Of a stretch of DNA of 64,000 bases, positions 35,510-48,660 are shown piece after piece. Within the stretch, counting starts at the first letter, position 1. Each line of letters begins with the position of its first letter. Under the pieces are notes generated by a model. It ran no database searches, was not told the origin of the DNA, and was given only the letters and a program-made list of their open reading frames with translations. Source of the stretch: Schistocephalus solidus (taxonomy: Eukaryota > Platyhelminthes > Cestoda > Diphyllobothriidea > Diphyllobothriidae). The position numbers and the translations under genes are program-made. Where the stretch lies: the NCBI GenBank assembly GCA_017591395.1, contig WEDG01005062.1:124001-188000 (forward strand), written 5' to 3'.

Positions 35510-38500
35510 ACATGCGAGGTGGGTGGTTCCTTTTCCCGTGTCCTGTTTCGGTAGCTATACGAGGAATCCTTAAGTATATTTCTCCTAAGTTGGATGGAAG
35601 TAGTAAGGGTTAACTGACGGTGGGGTCACATTTTTTGGTTGGTCGTTGGTTTTGAAGCAGTCAAATAATTTTCCCAAAGTTACTCTAGTCGGCAACAGGT
35701 TAAAAGAGCTGTTAGACTTTGCCATCTGACTACCTTGAAATAAATCGTTCCCTTACATCGAATGTTGTGATGGCTATTCAACGCTAGATGAGGGGCTCTC
35801 ATTTGGCGCACCACGCCTTCAAAGGGGTTGGGAAAATTTGTGCCAGTCAGTGACATACGTTTGTCCAATACACGAGATGTAGATTTTAATGACAAATAAA
35901 CCCCCTTATTTATGGTTTTTTTGGTTAGGCAGTGGATGAAACGCACTCAGAAACAAATTGGCTGTTCTTTTCAGCTCACTGTGACTACATTAAAGCGCTC
36001 GTATTGAAACAGAACGCGACTCTTTGGTACACAAAGAAAAAATATGTTGAGAAAAATGGAGATGAATATTAAACAGGTCTTCCAAAAAGGTATTTCCGTC
36101 CCCGAAAATTTGTATTTCTAGATCAGAGTTCATAAGAATGCCACAAATAGTTAGGGTAAGGCATAATATTTGGTGTCCATTTCACCACAGACATGATGAA
36201 TTGCACTATAAGTTAAATTAGGTGGCTTTACGGATATCGGGTATGGGGACCTTGACCAACTAGGTGCTGAACTGCAGAACTTTGAGATCTAGCGACTATA
36301 TTCGATGTAAATAGATGCATCAGAGTACATTGCCTTATGTAAAACCTAACTGATATGATAGATAATGCCTGCTGTACAGACGTTAAAAATATCCTGTTAT
36401 AAAAATTCAAGTTAGTAAAGGCAAGCAAATGGGAGGCTTGCGCCGGCATTTCCCAAAATATGGGAGCTTCGAATCGATTTTACGTGTGACAACTTCAGGA
36501 AAGTTGAGGTGTTGGCATTGCGACAAGTCTAGCTAGCGAGGTGCCTTTCAGGAGAACAAAAGTACAAGTGCGAATAACCGAAATGTGGCGAAAAAATCTA
36601 ACTCTATTTGAAGAACATGATGTGGCACTTTCTTCTGGAAGATGACATTTTATAAAAAAGCTATGGAAAATTAAGTTTATTGAAGTAGGCATGGGGATTT
36701 TATAGTAGCAACATTTGAAAGGGCAGAAAAAACGAGTCTGTTAAGGGCCAATTAACAACAAATCTGTTAAAATTTAAACAATTTAAATTGCAAACACAAA
36801 CTGCGCCTGCAAAAATTGAGCAATAATCTTTTAACGCAAACGAATCTACTCTTCATGGGTAAATTGCTAGCCACATGGAAAACGTACATTTCCCTATTTG
36901 ATAAGGAAGATACCGTATAGCTTTCATAAAAGCTTGCAATATATGTGAAATGAATTTTATACTTCAGAAGGGGCGTTACTAAACAACGAGATACGAAAGT
37001 ATTAGAATGGACGTACTTCTGTCGTAAAAAATCACATGAATAAAAAAAGTTTAAAACAACCTAATAGCGTTGAGTTCAGTTTCACATTTAAAGAACAAGT
37101 TATTATCTGTCATATGAGTAAAAGAAAGGATAATTTTGTGCATGCTTCTTATAACTCATGCCTGCGTTTATAACATATGTGAAAATCAACCAAAAAACCA
37201 CCAACTAAATAAGTAGTTTTTTAACACGTTTGGTTTCTGCAGGCGACCGAAAGGCAGCACATTCAAAATCCAGAATCCTGACATGGCCACAATATCTTCG
37301 TCGTAGGTTATAAAGTACTTTATATTACAGCCCCATTTAAATAGTCCTTCGTAATCCTAAACGCTTTGCAGAAATTTGATTAAATTAACAGGAGATCGAT
37401 CAGTCACTGTAAGTAAGCCTCCAATTATTATTTATTGCCATGTTTCAGAATCGATATAGTTTAGCTTACCGAAATCTGATTCAGTACAATGAATTGTAGA
37501 GAATATCCATTCTCCGTTTACGAACGGTTTTCCTTGTCAGAATAAAATAGAAAAAACACTTTGATGTCGTAAAACTGTTAAGCTATTATTCTTTGGCGCT
37601 GTGTAATTAGTGCATTTGGCTGTCAGGTCACATTCACTGTTTATGTTCCTGAATCTATTCCAAATATCTAACTGATTTACCAAACGCTGCTGTCAAATGA
37701 TAATCCAGGAGCTACTACGTCACTCGGTTGCCAATTAACCTGTCATAATTCCCCAGATTTTCGAACGTATTTACTACCATTTTAAAAATGGCAAACATCA
37801 AATTGAAATTTGTTGCTTCCATTTTACTAACATTAATGCCCCTTAAATCTACAATAGCGTGTAAGCTCATAAATGCCAACCTTAATTCCATAAGGTATGC
37901 CTGATTTCGTCATTTACCGCTAAAATTTATACTCTGTTAAAAAATCACAACGTAAGAAGCATCTATTTTCTATGCCCTTTTAAATTCAAAAATATTTTAT
38001 AGAAAACATAGGCGCTAATATTCTTATCTGTAATAATGCCATTGCAATTACTGACTTTTCAAATTCTCTACCTGAGAAAACCGCATCTTTCGGTTTTGAG
38101 AAATGTAAAGTTGTGCGATTTTTATATTGAAATGTGCATTTATAAGGTATTGCATCTGTCTATTTAATAATTCTGCTCGTAAAGTATCTAAAATTGTTAA
38201 CGTCCACTGCTCAGTATAGCCAAGGTACCACCAAACACTGAATGCAAATCGACAAGCAGGTCGAGCATAAATTTATTCAAGAATTGACGTTTTTTAACAC
38301 AAAATATACACCTCCTTCAAACGTAAGATGTCAAGAAAGGTTAGGTGACTATCGAACGACTACAAGAAAAAATAATGGTGTATGTTGTTTCAAGACAGTG
38401 TATATGTATTTCTAAGGACATTTAAAATCGATGTAAATGCATACTAATAAAGTAGTCATTTATTAAGGGTTAAGATTTCGCAGGTGGTCCACATGATACC

Positions 38501-40860
38501 CATGCAAAGGCTCATTTTTAACTGACTTCAATTTGTTGAAAATAGGCTACATTATAAATGATATTACCAAACTACCTAAATATTTATTATTACCTAAAAT
38601 ATATTTCAAACTTTTGGTTTTTTCATGAGATTCCAAATAAAGGAACTTAGAGTATTACCACATACCCTATAGAATAAAAACCGATTCTACATTTACAGAG
38701 TTTTCTTATAACCTGATGGCCAGCAATCAAGGCTTTACTTTTAATTATAAAATATTTCAACTGCTGAATATGAAACAGGCAGTTTTTAATCCTTTGATTT
38801 GACTGGTTATAAAAGGTAACAAAGACCTACCTTACTTAACAATAGCATTAATCTACCTTTTACTCTCATTCAAAACGCAGCATTGTCTTAGGATGTAATT
38901 TCCCTGAAATAAAGTGCAAAGTTATCAGTAATACACGGTGGAGGCATATAAATAAACCCTGCCCAAATAAATTATTAAAAATTTGTCCAAAACACCAAAT
39001 AATTTAATAAAGTGTCAATGGATTTTATTCATACCAAGTAAATGCTTCCATTCCTATTGCAATTCCAACCATTTATCAAGCCCATGTACCAAGCTCACGC
39101 TCACATTCGATAAAAACCTATGCACAGATTTTGACCTAACTTATCCGGCGAAGACGGAACGGTATTTCGGCTGGGAAAATCGATGACATATCAACCTCTG
39201 CCTCTCACCATAAAATACAATCATACCTTATGCTTAAGTCAAAATCAAATCAGTACTGGTGTGTGTCAGGCAAAAAATGATTATATGAGGCGAGTTAATG
39301 AAACGCAACCGCTTTCTATGCTAGGTGACTGGGAAAGGTTATTTTGAGATTTTATCCGTCGATAAGCTCGTTCGTTCGTATGAGTCAATTTGGAATAATC
39401 ACGATTAAAATGTATATTCATTTGCAATGGTCTTTCTTCTACTTAAGTCTGCACTTTACTGCGGGAAGTTATATTTACACTGGAACTGAGCGCTGTCAAG
39501 ATCCAGGACGTCGGGAGGCGTATTTGATGAGTCAGCAACTAATGACCGTTTTTTGTCTTTAAGGACCATTTAAATTTTAGTCTTCTAAAATAAATCCAGC
39601 TTGATTTTACGGAAATCCCCAGATAATTTCCAAGTTACCTTGTTTATTTTCTGCAGGAGTGGAAATTGTTGCGTAACTAACATTAATCTCTATGATTGAG
39701 CTTGAATAATCGAAAGATAAACGTGGGAAGACATCCGGTCCATTTTATGCCTAGAGAAAAAAACGTCTTCAGTTTACCTGCGCTGGTTTGAATGGATGTC
39801 CGTAAAACCACAGATGTGTATTGGGGGTAAGAGATGGGAAATAAAACTAAAAACTTTTTCCGAAAATCGCCATCACAATCGTTGCATTACTACATTGAGC
39901 CTGTAGGCCACATTTTAAATACCAAATGCTATCATCTGCACCAAACGCGTGTCATCGTTGCTCAAGAAACTGAATTATTATTCTTTTAAACAAAATTAAT
40001 AGACCAATGATCAGTTAGGTATGGGAAGCACCATTAGTGGCGCTCTGCAGCACCAACTGTGAAAATTTGTCTTTGGACGAAAAAAAACACCACCAGCGGG
40101 ATGGGATAAGTCGCACTGGCTGGAGACATATATTGTGCTGCCAGGTATTTTGATTTTCTGAGATTTGTTTCCGTCATAGTCGCTCCACAAACTACAAAGA
40201 TGCTAATTCGTTACGCAATATCTTATAGGAAAATTAAACCTGTGCTTTTAGATTTTCTTGTGCAACTGTAATAATCTGCCCTAAATCTTTTTAATTGAAG
40301 GTGTCTTATTGCAATTTAAGTGCGTTTTCATGATGATCCTTGGTAGGAATTTAAAGAATAAACATGGAAATGTCTTCTTTATGATAAACGCATTCACCCA
40401 CCTACGTTAGGTTTAAATCTGAACTTCGGTTTAACCGGTCAAAGCTGAGACTGTGAACCAAAATGACCTCCTGAAATCGACCTACAACCTAATTTCAATT
40501 GTTCGGCTAAACGTGGCGCACCAGTACCCATAATTGCCCTTCCAAATGGAAAATTCGAAATGCATTTTGCTCAGACTCGGACATTTTTATGAGACCATCG
40601 GTCAAGAGTCCAGATAAGTTTGACATACCATTCAATAAATTCTGCATTCAGAAACACTTAATTTCAGAAGATGTGGTTTATTTCATGCGTTGTACGAAAA
40701 ATGAACTGATTTAATTTCCTCCATATAAATGGTATTTATTTAGTGCAAACGTGGAATACTAAAAAAGCGTTATTGTTTAATATTTTAACTCTATTTTGTT
40801 TTTAATAAGGTCAGTTGGATATTATCGAATCAGAAGACAAAACCTAGTATGATAGAAGCG
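35510..40860. other. AT-rich DNA without a recognised gene
   Basis: Over 5 kb in which I see no coding frame above 88 codons, no tRNA-like boxes and no member of the repeat families described here. Confidence 0.55.
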
Positions 40861-40869
40861 AACAGGTGA

Positions 40870-42168
40870 GTTCAAGGAAACAGTTCAGAAGAAGCAGAGT
40901 ATCGTTTCGAACATTCTCAAATGCCTCAACTTCTGAAGTTTTCTCTCAAGACGTGCTTCACGTTTGACGGAACAATCTACGAGCAGGTGAATGGCACGCC
41001 AATGGGTTCGCCGATTTCAGGACATATAGCCGAGGTGGTCTTGCAACGGTTGGAGTCACTGGTCTTCCGATACCACAGACCGAAATGCTGGACTCGACAT
41101 GTTGATGATATTTTCGTCGTCATCACACTGGATCAGGTGCTGACATTCAAAGAACGTCTAAACGCCGTGTTCTCGGTCATTCAATTCACGATGGAGGAGG
41201 AAGAAAACAACCAGCTGGCTTTCCTGGATGTCCTCATTTGCCGCAAAGTTTGTGGTGGTTTGAAAACCAAAGTGTTCAGAAAAGCAACAAATATGACGCA
41301 AGTACGGAACTTCAACAGCAACCACGTAATCAGTCACAAACGCAGTTGCGTAAGGGCGCTATACCGAGGCGCCGATACGAATTTCAGCGAAATGCAAAAC
41401 AAGGTTGCTGAGGTTAAATATTTTTGACAGGTACTGGGTAAGAATGGTTACCCGTGCAACTTTGTCAACTAGTGCATACGCATACAACAAGAGAGACCAA
41501 ACCCAACTGGCCCTAAATTCTGGCGATCTCTTCCGTACGTGAGGAAAATTTCGGAATACGTCAGTCGCCTTCTTACTCCTCTTGGAGTTGGGGTGGCACA
41601 CAGGCCAGAAGCAACCATCAGGTGCCGAATCATGAGGTCGAAAGGCCAGCTGCCACGACAGGAAGCGTTTGGCGTCATTTAACGGATCTGGTGCAGTTAT
41701 GGACAGAGCAACTACGTTGGAGAAACCGGAAGATTACTCCGGACGCGAATGGCCAAGTACGTGGCTGCCGTGAGGACAAAAGACGCTGGTTCTTAGAGTG
41801 CAGCTTACTCGACGGGACCCGGCCATATTTTCATGTTTGTGGAGGCTAAAATCCTCGCAAAAGGTGATAACCGTGTGAGCCAAAAGCTGCTTGAGTCATG
41901 AATCTCAGGTTCACAGTCTATCATCAAGCGCAATGAAGTCCCATTCCCATATTCCGTGTTGAAGCATCGGCTGAGCAGGGAAATGGGTTACGTGGGGAGG
42001 AGGTGGGTGCCCGACGCTTCCAATGACAGTGAGCCAAATTGCCGGGTCATAATTACGCCCACATCTAACATGGATAATGAAATCACGGCTATTAGCGCCT
42101 CGGACGTGGTCGGCCAAGCTATCATCACATTAATTACGACCCCCACTGGTGATCGGGATAGTGGCTAA
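40870..42168 (+). pseudogene. Penelope-like retroelement, 5'-truncated reverse transcriptase plus GIY-YIG endonuclease
   Basis: One frame is readable for about 1.3 kb, from the palm of the reverse transcriptase to the C-terminus, with five in-frame nonsense codons (41425 TGA, 41470 TAG, 41680 TAA, 41794 TAG, 41899 TGA), a terminal TAA at 42166 and no frameshift. RT signatures are GTPMGSPISG (about 40993-41022), the catalytic block RHVDDIFVV (HVDD at 41098-41109) and NNQLAFLDVLICR (about 41209-41247). A linker (YVRKISEYVSRLL, then GVGVAHRPEATIR, about 41535-41625) leads to the GIY-YIG domain with SNYVGETGRLLRTRMA (41707-41754), then STGPGHIF and PFPYSVLKHRL. This RT/GIY-YIG order defines PLEs. 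The N-terminal RT motifs are missing, so the copy is 5'-truncated. The usual Y or F before VDD is H here. The first cysteine pair around the nuclease reads CSYG rather than the CSCG of the 31.6-kb copy. It is inactive, but indel-free and so probably one of the younger copies. Confidence 0.9.
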
Positions 42169-42262
42169 TTGTTGTACGCTTGTGATCGCATGGTCACTAC
42201 GTACTATATATACTGCTCACTTGTGCATCTATCACCCTTTCTGCTACTGTCTCTGATGATGG
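42169..42262 (+). repeat. PLE 3' untranslated region ending in a hammerhead core half
   Basis: It follows the PLE stop directly. It aligns with 31,830-31,920 and ends with TCTCTGATGATGG (CTGATGA at 42253-42259). Sequence beyond 42262 no longer matches the family, so helix II and GAAAC are absent and the element appears to stop within the ribozyme motif. Confidence 0.6.
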
Positions 42263-42269
42263 CCAATAA

Positions 42270-44050
42270 GCATCACTTTCAAGCGATCGATTCTACATCT
42301 TCCAAAACCTAGTCTTTTGCATATATAATCTTTTTTAAAAGTTCACCAGATTCACTTGTCAGTATCGATCAAATGGGCATTTTAGTTGAACTCAAATTGT
42401 CAGCTTTAGGTCAATAATATTATTACATTTTATAGGCAAATAGCTAAAAAATTGTTTTCTGTACACAAAATTGCCCATGCATTTGGCAAGTAATGAAAAT
42501 TCACACTTTTTCGCTTACAAAACCGCAAAATTGGAGAGGTTTTTCGTTAAAAATTGGACGAACGAGGTCAATGTCAAACTACAAATTCCACTTAGCCTTT
42601 TCATTTCTTTAAATTTTTGCTAACTTTTAATTAACTTAAAAGTACGCATTGAGAGTATTTTTCACTAATGTTTTCGTTGCATCTTGCAACAAAGTTTTCC
42701 TGAATGTCACAGTCTTATTTTTTTAACTTCAAATCATATGATGCGGCTGCCCTGTTCGCATGTTGAACACCATATTTTTCTAATTCGTTGCATTTTCCAA
42801 TAAATCAGGCAAATCTTAGACGGATATTGCTGTTTCGTCCTTGTTTACTGGAAATCAGTCTTCCCTTTAAGGAAACGCTTTTATCCGCAGGCGAATAAAT
42901 CAGCAGAAAAAGAGTATTGCTTTTCAACGTGGTCGGGTTTTCGATCCTGGCTAAAGCTTCGGAAGAAATCTGCTTTCAATTGAAGCACGTGTAGAGGGAC
43001 GTGAGCAAAAAACAAGCATATCAGGCACTCTAGGAAAGAGCAAAACATAAACAATTCTCAGACGCGGGATACGAATTATAGCTTTGATTTGAAATTCATA
43101 TCTGGAAAATAGCCCGTGGTAAGTTTAACTTCGGATGCATAAAGCAACAAACCATTGCACGCATTTGTAAAAGGCAAACAGGACAGACGACAATACTAAC
43201 CAACAATTTCTATTTTAGGCTGTTTTTTACCCAGATTTACTACGCACAGAAAGTCAAGAGATAAGGCAACTTTCAGAAAAATGGAAATCAGGATACATAG
43301 TAAAAACATGCAGGTTTTTCACATCACTTTGCGTTCCTACACAATATCATTTTCCGATAGTAGTCATTCACTATTGCAATTGACACATTACGCTCTCTCG
43401 GTTAACGTGATGATTAAAGGTTAAAATATCGCTTCGGAAACCTAAAAGACTTCCCTTTTTTTATACCTTCGCGCGGCCTGTAAAATGTTTTTAAACTGAG
43501 AGCATGTCTTTACGTTACTTTAGCAGAAAAATTATAAATTCGAGCAACTGTGTACGTCAGTATGTAGCGCCTGCATATCCTCCCGTATGTTCTGTTGGTA
43601 ATGAGAATAAAGTGTAAATATTTAAAATCGCTGTTATCACAAAGTTAAAACTTTACTGCTTTATCGGCGTATAGTAAGTAAGACAGTTGAATAGGCATAT
43701 TATTTGTACAAACAAAAATAAAATTCTGAAATAACATTTATTTACATTCCCTGAAATTTATTTGCTATAAATATCTGGAAAACATACGCATGAATTCTTC
43801 CTCTCGGAAAAAATTGCATTCGTAACCGCGAAAATGGCTGATAATAAGTGACTATTGTAATATCTGAGCCTATTAAACGACACTTTTCGCGTTTTATGTT
43901 CGCCTGTAATACATAGCTGCTATTATCCGCCAGGTAATTATTTGAGCAATGAAAATGTCTGGATTTATCTTGTTCTGCTTCCGACAGAGAAATACCTAAA
44001 TAGAGCAGTTTCTAATCATAGAGTACCCAAAAGTGTTTGTAATCAGTCAA
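42270..44050. other. AT-rich DNA without a recognised gene
   Basis: No frame or repeat that I can support. Confidence 0.5.
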
Positions 44051-44529
44051 GGTATATAACGGATGCCACCCAAATTTCAATTGTATAAAAAACACATTTA
44101 TAATATCCTTGTAGGGGCAAGGCCTCTCAGCGTTTATTCTGCCTCAGAATTGTTAATAAACATAAAAATGTCAATGATATCATTGAACTGCGCAACAAAA
44201 TCACAGAGATTTAAAACAAGTCAAGAAATAGAGCGGACTGCACCGACACTAAAACCTAGCCGTTGTTTACTCGATGGTGCAGTCTCTTGTCATGATAGAG
44301 CGGCCTGCTTTCAAATGCATTGGCAAATGATTCTTCGGTATCTTTGTCATGGATCCCTTCCACGACATGTCACATCAAACATCCGCTACTTCTGTGATGC
44401 TCTTATGCATGAAAGCAATCAAAATTCCTGTCCTTTAGGCAGTCATGTCCGAAATTATACAGAATTGGAAAACATGTGTTAATTTTCCGTGGATATATCT
44501 TAAAACACGTAACCAATCAGGTCTCCGAT

Positions 44530-44695
44530 GCTGGGCCACGTAGTTTAGGTAGTTGGATCATTGCTTGTACGCATTCCTTGTCCTTACTCTCTACAGCGCC
44601 GTATAGAATCCACTAATTCTTATAAGATTAACTCTCTGGATAAACAAGATTTCCTAAATCTTCAATGGAAAATCCTGTAGATTAATAACAGACTC
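44530..44695 (+). repeat. SINE body fragment, copy 4 (degraded)
   Basis: Matches the central body of the foldback SINE in order: GTATAGAATCCACTAATTCT (family: GTATGGAATCCACCAATTCT), GATTAACTCTCTGG, AAGATTTCCTAAATCTTC (family: AGGATTTCCTAAGCAATC) and a final CAATTAATTG. The tRNA-like arms are lost or unrecognisable, although GGCCACGTAG near 44535 may be the last trace of the left one. Confidence 0.55.
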
Positions 44696-44950
44696 ATTCA
44701 ATTAATTGAAATTTAGGCACATATTTCGTGGGTTTGAATGCAATTTAAAATAGCTGACGTTTTCCAGTGGGCCAACTTAGTTACTATAATCAGCCAAAAA
44801 TATATTAAATAAGTGATCCTGATGCATTCTAGAATTATTGCTTAGAAAATTCTGTTTGAGCATTTAGGTTAACTGAGCACAATTGATAGATTACGTGCGT
44901 TAAAGTTGGCTGAACCTGTAGCTTAACCAAAATGTAATTATGGTTGGCAG

Positions 44951-45042
44951 TCGGGAGGTCGGATCTTAGGTGGTGGATGCTTTGGCCAACGCTTGATTTT
45001 TTTTAGTATCACAGTTGTGATACTAAAAGCGACCTCCGACTT
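44951..45042. repeat. Strong hairpin with outer inverted repeat
   Basis: TTTTAGTATCACA (45001-45013) and TGTGATACTAAAA (45016-45028) are exact reverse complements separated by two bases. Outside them, TCGGGAGGTCGG (44951-44962) pairs with CGACCTCCGA (45031-45040) with a one-base difference. No coding sequence adjoins it. It may be a degraded foldback of the tRNA-SINE type, but no B-box is recognisable. Confidence 0.6.
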
Positions 45043-45049
45043 TGCCAAA

Positions 45050-47800
45050 ATCCTGCCCGCTCTCTTTCAATAACGTGCAATTTAATAAAAGCATTTTTTG
45101 AGTCGTAAACTCAGTTAACAACTCAAATAAAAAGTCCAAATGAACACTTAACTGCCTAACCTTCGTTTGCGCTTTGCTATAAAATTAACATAAGCAAAGG
45201 ATGTTTCGTATAAATTGCTTCTGAAAGTGGAAATTCTCACTTTATATCGACCAACGTCAATTGTAGGCAAACGTGAGGAACATAATTGTTTTCCAGAAAA
45301 ATCGAGGTCAGCTTTTAAAATTACTTTTGGCAGATATCTGACTTTTTTGTCGTTAAACGCAGAAAATTTTTTAATGCATTTTTTTCATCACAGCGGGAAT
45401 CGGGACCCTTAAACTTAACGCGCGTATGTTAATGTGGATTTTGAAGCCCAAAAATGCTCTGGTAAGTTCAAACCATTTTGTTAGAAAATATGATTTCCGC
45501 TAATGAAAACGGAACGGTCAGCAGATTAACAGCTTTCACAAAATATTAGAATATACTCGGTCACTCCGTTTTTCATTTGTCATTTTCAAACGGAGTCTAA
45601 CCGTAAATAACTTTAAGTCAAATATGTTCCAATAAATAACGAAATGTGAGTACATTCCGTTCGGGTAGTCATTTATCACGAATTATTTAAGAAATCAAAA
45701 TAAGGGTCTCACAAATTTACCTCAGTATAAGCTTCGAAACATTTAAAGTACGCAGATATGCATCAGCTACACATATACGTTTAGCGTTTTTATTATGTTT
45801 CCATTTTATAGGAAGTTTTAAAATGATCTTAGGCATATTAATTGCTGACGTTTGCAGTGGACGTTCACTTTTCTTGGCAATTAATTTGCATGTTTTTGAA
45901 AGCCTAAAAATGTAAACCAAATGGATATCTCCACTGGAAAGGATGTCCAACGACTCTTTTCTCCGGTAATTTTTTTAAGAAAAATATTTTATAGAACAGA
46001 ATCTAAAATTATTGCCAATCGTTTGAAACTAGTGAACATCATGAGATACGAAGTGGTCTCTCAAAGCTGATCTCAAAGTTACTTTAGTCCAATACCATGA
46101 CTGTCAATAAGCTTATTTGGAAAAAGGAGAGTTGTTCTTCTATACATAAAATTGTTTGGATATGATGTCAACTTATAAATATTTTTGTATTTATCAGTCA
46201 GAGTTTGAGCGATATTACACGTTTTTGGAATTTGCCGCTTTTCTTGAAACGTTAGTATTCCTAATCACTGTTACATTTCATATTTTCTTTATGTTTTAAA
46301 TTCGCTTAGTTTCACATATTATTATTTCAAAAGTTTTGGTACAATACTTGATGTCAATTTTCGATGATAGTCACAGAAATGTGCGTTGGTTTGCCATGTA
46401 AACATCAAATATAGTAGTTTGAAATTGAGGTGGATCAAAATAGTATGAAATGTGGACCTGCCTATCTAGTATGTGACGTAATTTATTCAGTGGTTACTGA
46501 GCTAAATTGCAAGCCCTTTGTGTATTCCTTGCGTGTTAAGCGCAATGTCTATTTTTTGCTTAATATTAGACCACTGCCAATTGAATTTAATCTCCACATG
46601 GAGATTTCCAAAAGCTGAATTTTGCGGAATTTAGTCGTTTTAAGAATATATTTATCTCGTGGATTGGTTTAAATGTAGGCACGTGTTTGCAATTTTTTTT
46701 AAATTAAAAAAAACTTATTTTGGGCTGTAACTCTAAGATATTTTGTGATAATGTTTGTAAGTTGAAGTGACGGTTTTTGTGAGGAAAATAATTCAACCTT
46801 TATCTGGAAGCAATACCAAAACTATGGATTTGGATAATATATCTTTGTTTAAAATGCTGTTTAAAGAGATGATTAATGACACAAAGTGCACAAGTTTGTG
46901 GGTTGTTAAGAGGTTCATCTCATATTTGCTGGCAGGCAGCACTGAAGAAACAAATGAATGATCAAAATTCGTTTAGTTAAAGTAGTCTGTAAACTTGTTT
47001 TGCGCTTATGTGTGAACACTTTTCTTCGATCTCAATAAAATTTGAGAGATAATGAAATGTTATTAACTTTTACCTGAGATGCGTTTTTTTATTTTGATAA
47101 CATACCAATTATGGAAGTTTGTTTATGTTGGGCATCAGATATTTAAAAATTAAAAATAAACGATATTTATAAAACGATTTCTTTCGTAAGATAAAGGAAT
47201 AAGATCTCTCTCTTAATACACGTGCTCTTGTGCAATTTCAAAAAAAATCTGCAAAGAGCTGTTATACTAGAACGGTTAACACATTTAATATGTTTTTTTG
47301 TGTGTATACGTAGTGCTATTTAATATATGATTTTTGCTGAGGGTCAAAGGAAGTGTAACAAAATTCTGGCCATGGAGTTTGGCCAATATTCGTTCAGAAT
47401 TTTATTTAGGATGGCCAATATGAGGCCACGATCCAAGTGCTCCTGTAAAAACGAGTTTATATTTCATAGTTCTCTTCTCATGAGTAGTGTCATTTACCGC
47501 ATGCAAAATTTATCATTTTAGTTTGTATACGCTGCTCCCTTGGTCAGTGAGTATACTCTAGCCCACCCTCTGAAGCAGATATTATCAAACAGCCTCTGTG
47601 TTCAACAAGGTAAGTGAACAAGACAAAGGTTTTACGTCAATCACACGCACTAAATCCCACACAACTACGTGTGCTCTGCACGATGAACTAAGAGATTCAA
47701 CAAAACTGGCAATATTCCTGTAGTTTCTTGTTTCCTCTTTGAAAACTCGAGCAAGGAATTAGCTGAAAACATTTAGGATCCATACTCATTTCAGATAGGC
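45050..47800. other. AT-rich DNA without a recognised gene
   Basis: Frames reach 77 codons at most. No repeat family member was found. Confidence 0.5.
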
Positions 47801-48289
47801 CTGGTTGTTCTTATTTTTTTCCGAATCAAAACATATACTTCCATCGGAAAGCGCATGGAAATGACAGTTCTCTTACCAGGTTTTTGAATAAAAAATAAAA
47901 AAAGTTTTGTAGCAATTTTTTTACCACCTCTGTATGCCGCCTTTGTTGGCGTCGGTTTAAAGAGGGTTTTTTAATTGCGCAGTCCATTTTCTTGTTAATC
48001 TGCCAGAGCAGATCAAGCTTTGCATGCGCAAAATGCCGCCCATGTGTCCTGAAGCAGGAAGGATGCGGGAGGGTGGCTTGCGCGTTAATTAGTTTTCTAG
48101 TGTTAGAAGACTTATGCGGAGTCTGCCGTGCCCAATACCTCATCAGCCATCTAAGCTCAGCACATCTACGCGCGCCACACACAGGCTGATCACCGACAAG
48201 AGATAGAGGGACTCGTATCAAACGTTTGAAGATGTTTATAGGACCACAGTTATAAGCAGTCATTACAGTTGTCTCTTAGTCCTTAAAGT

Positions 48290-48660
48290 TATTCACTTCA
48301 GGCAAAAGGTCAACGCTCGTAGAGGTTTACGATGTGCAGCAAAGCAATGTGGTCCAGGGTCGGTGAATTGCGCAAGAATTAGATTATAGTGGTAGTAAAT
48401 CCACGCTGAATCAGTCGAACGTTCTGCTCTGAAATCTGTTCCTGGTGTCATGAACAAGCCAAGAAGGGTGGAGGCAGGAGACATCGCAGGTGGCTGGCGC
48501 GAACGGAAGTGTTCCTTAGCCTGTCCCGTATCCCACGGAGTGGGAATGCCACAGAGCGAAATGCAAGAAGGAACCATTGCAGCCTGACTCTCAGTCCACC
48601 AGATGGTCAGGTAACGCAAATCCACACTGGCCTGACTGCAAGCTCCCACTCATTTGTCAG
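48290..48660 (-). repeat. S-family interspersed repeat, copy 1
   Basis: On the minus strand it includes AGTCAGGCTGCAATGG (complement of 48574-48589), followed by TTCCTTCTTGCATTTCGC and GGCATTCCCACTCCGTGGG. The 16-mer is exact in copy 2 at 50303-50318, followed there by TATGGCACTCTCACTCAGCT. The GCAGGTGGCTGGCGC word shared with 4,531 lies inside this copy. A 118-codon minus-strand frame spans it but has no protein signature that I recognise, so I treat the frame as incidental. Confidence 0.6.

Noticed and set aside
44063..44482. 139-codon plus-strand frame with an ATG and an upstream TATA-like GGTATATAACGG
   Set aside because: With stop frequency near 0.066 per codon at this base composition, roughly half to one run of this length is expected by chance in 64 kb on six frames. 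No domain, splice context or poly(A) signal supports it.
47826..48263. 145-codon minus-strand frame
   Set aside because: It straddles the edge of a GC-richer block, where stops are rarer by chance. No recognised motif, and the AT-rich end is compositionally biased to F, K, L and N.
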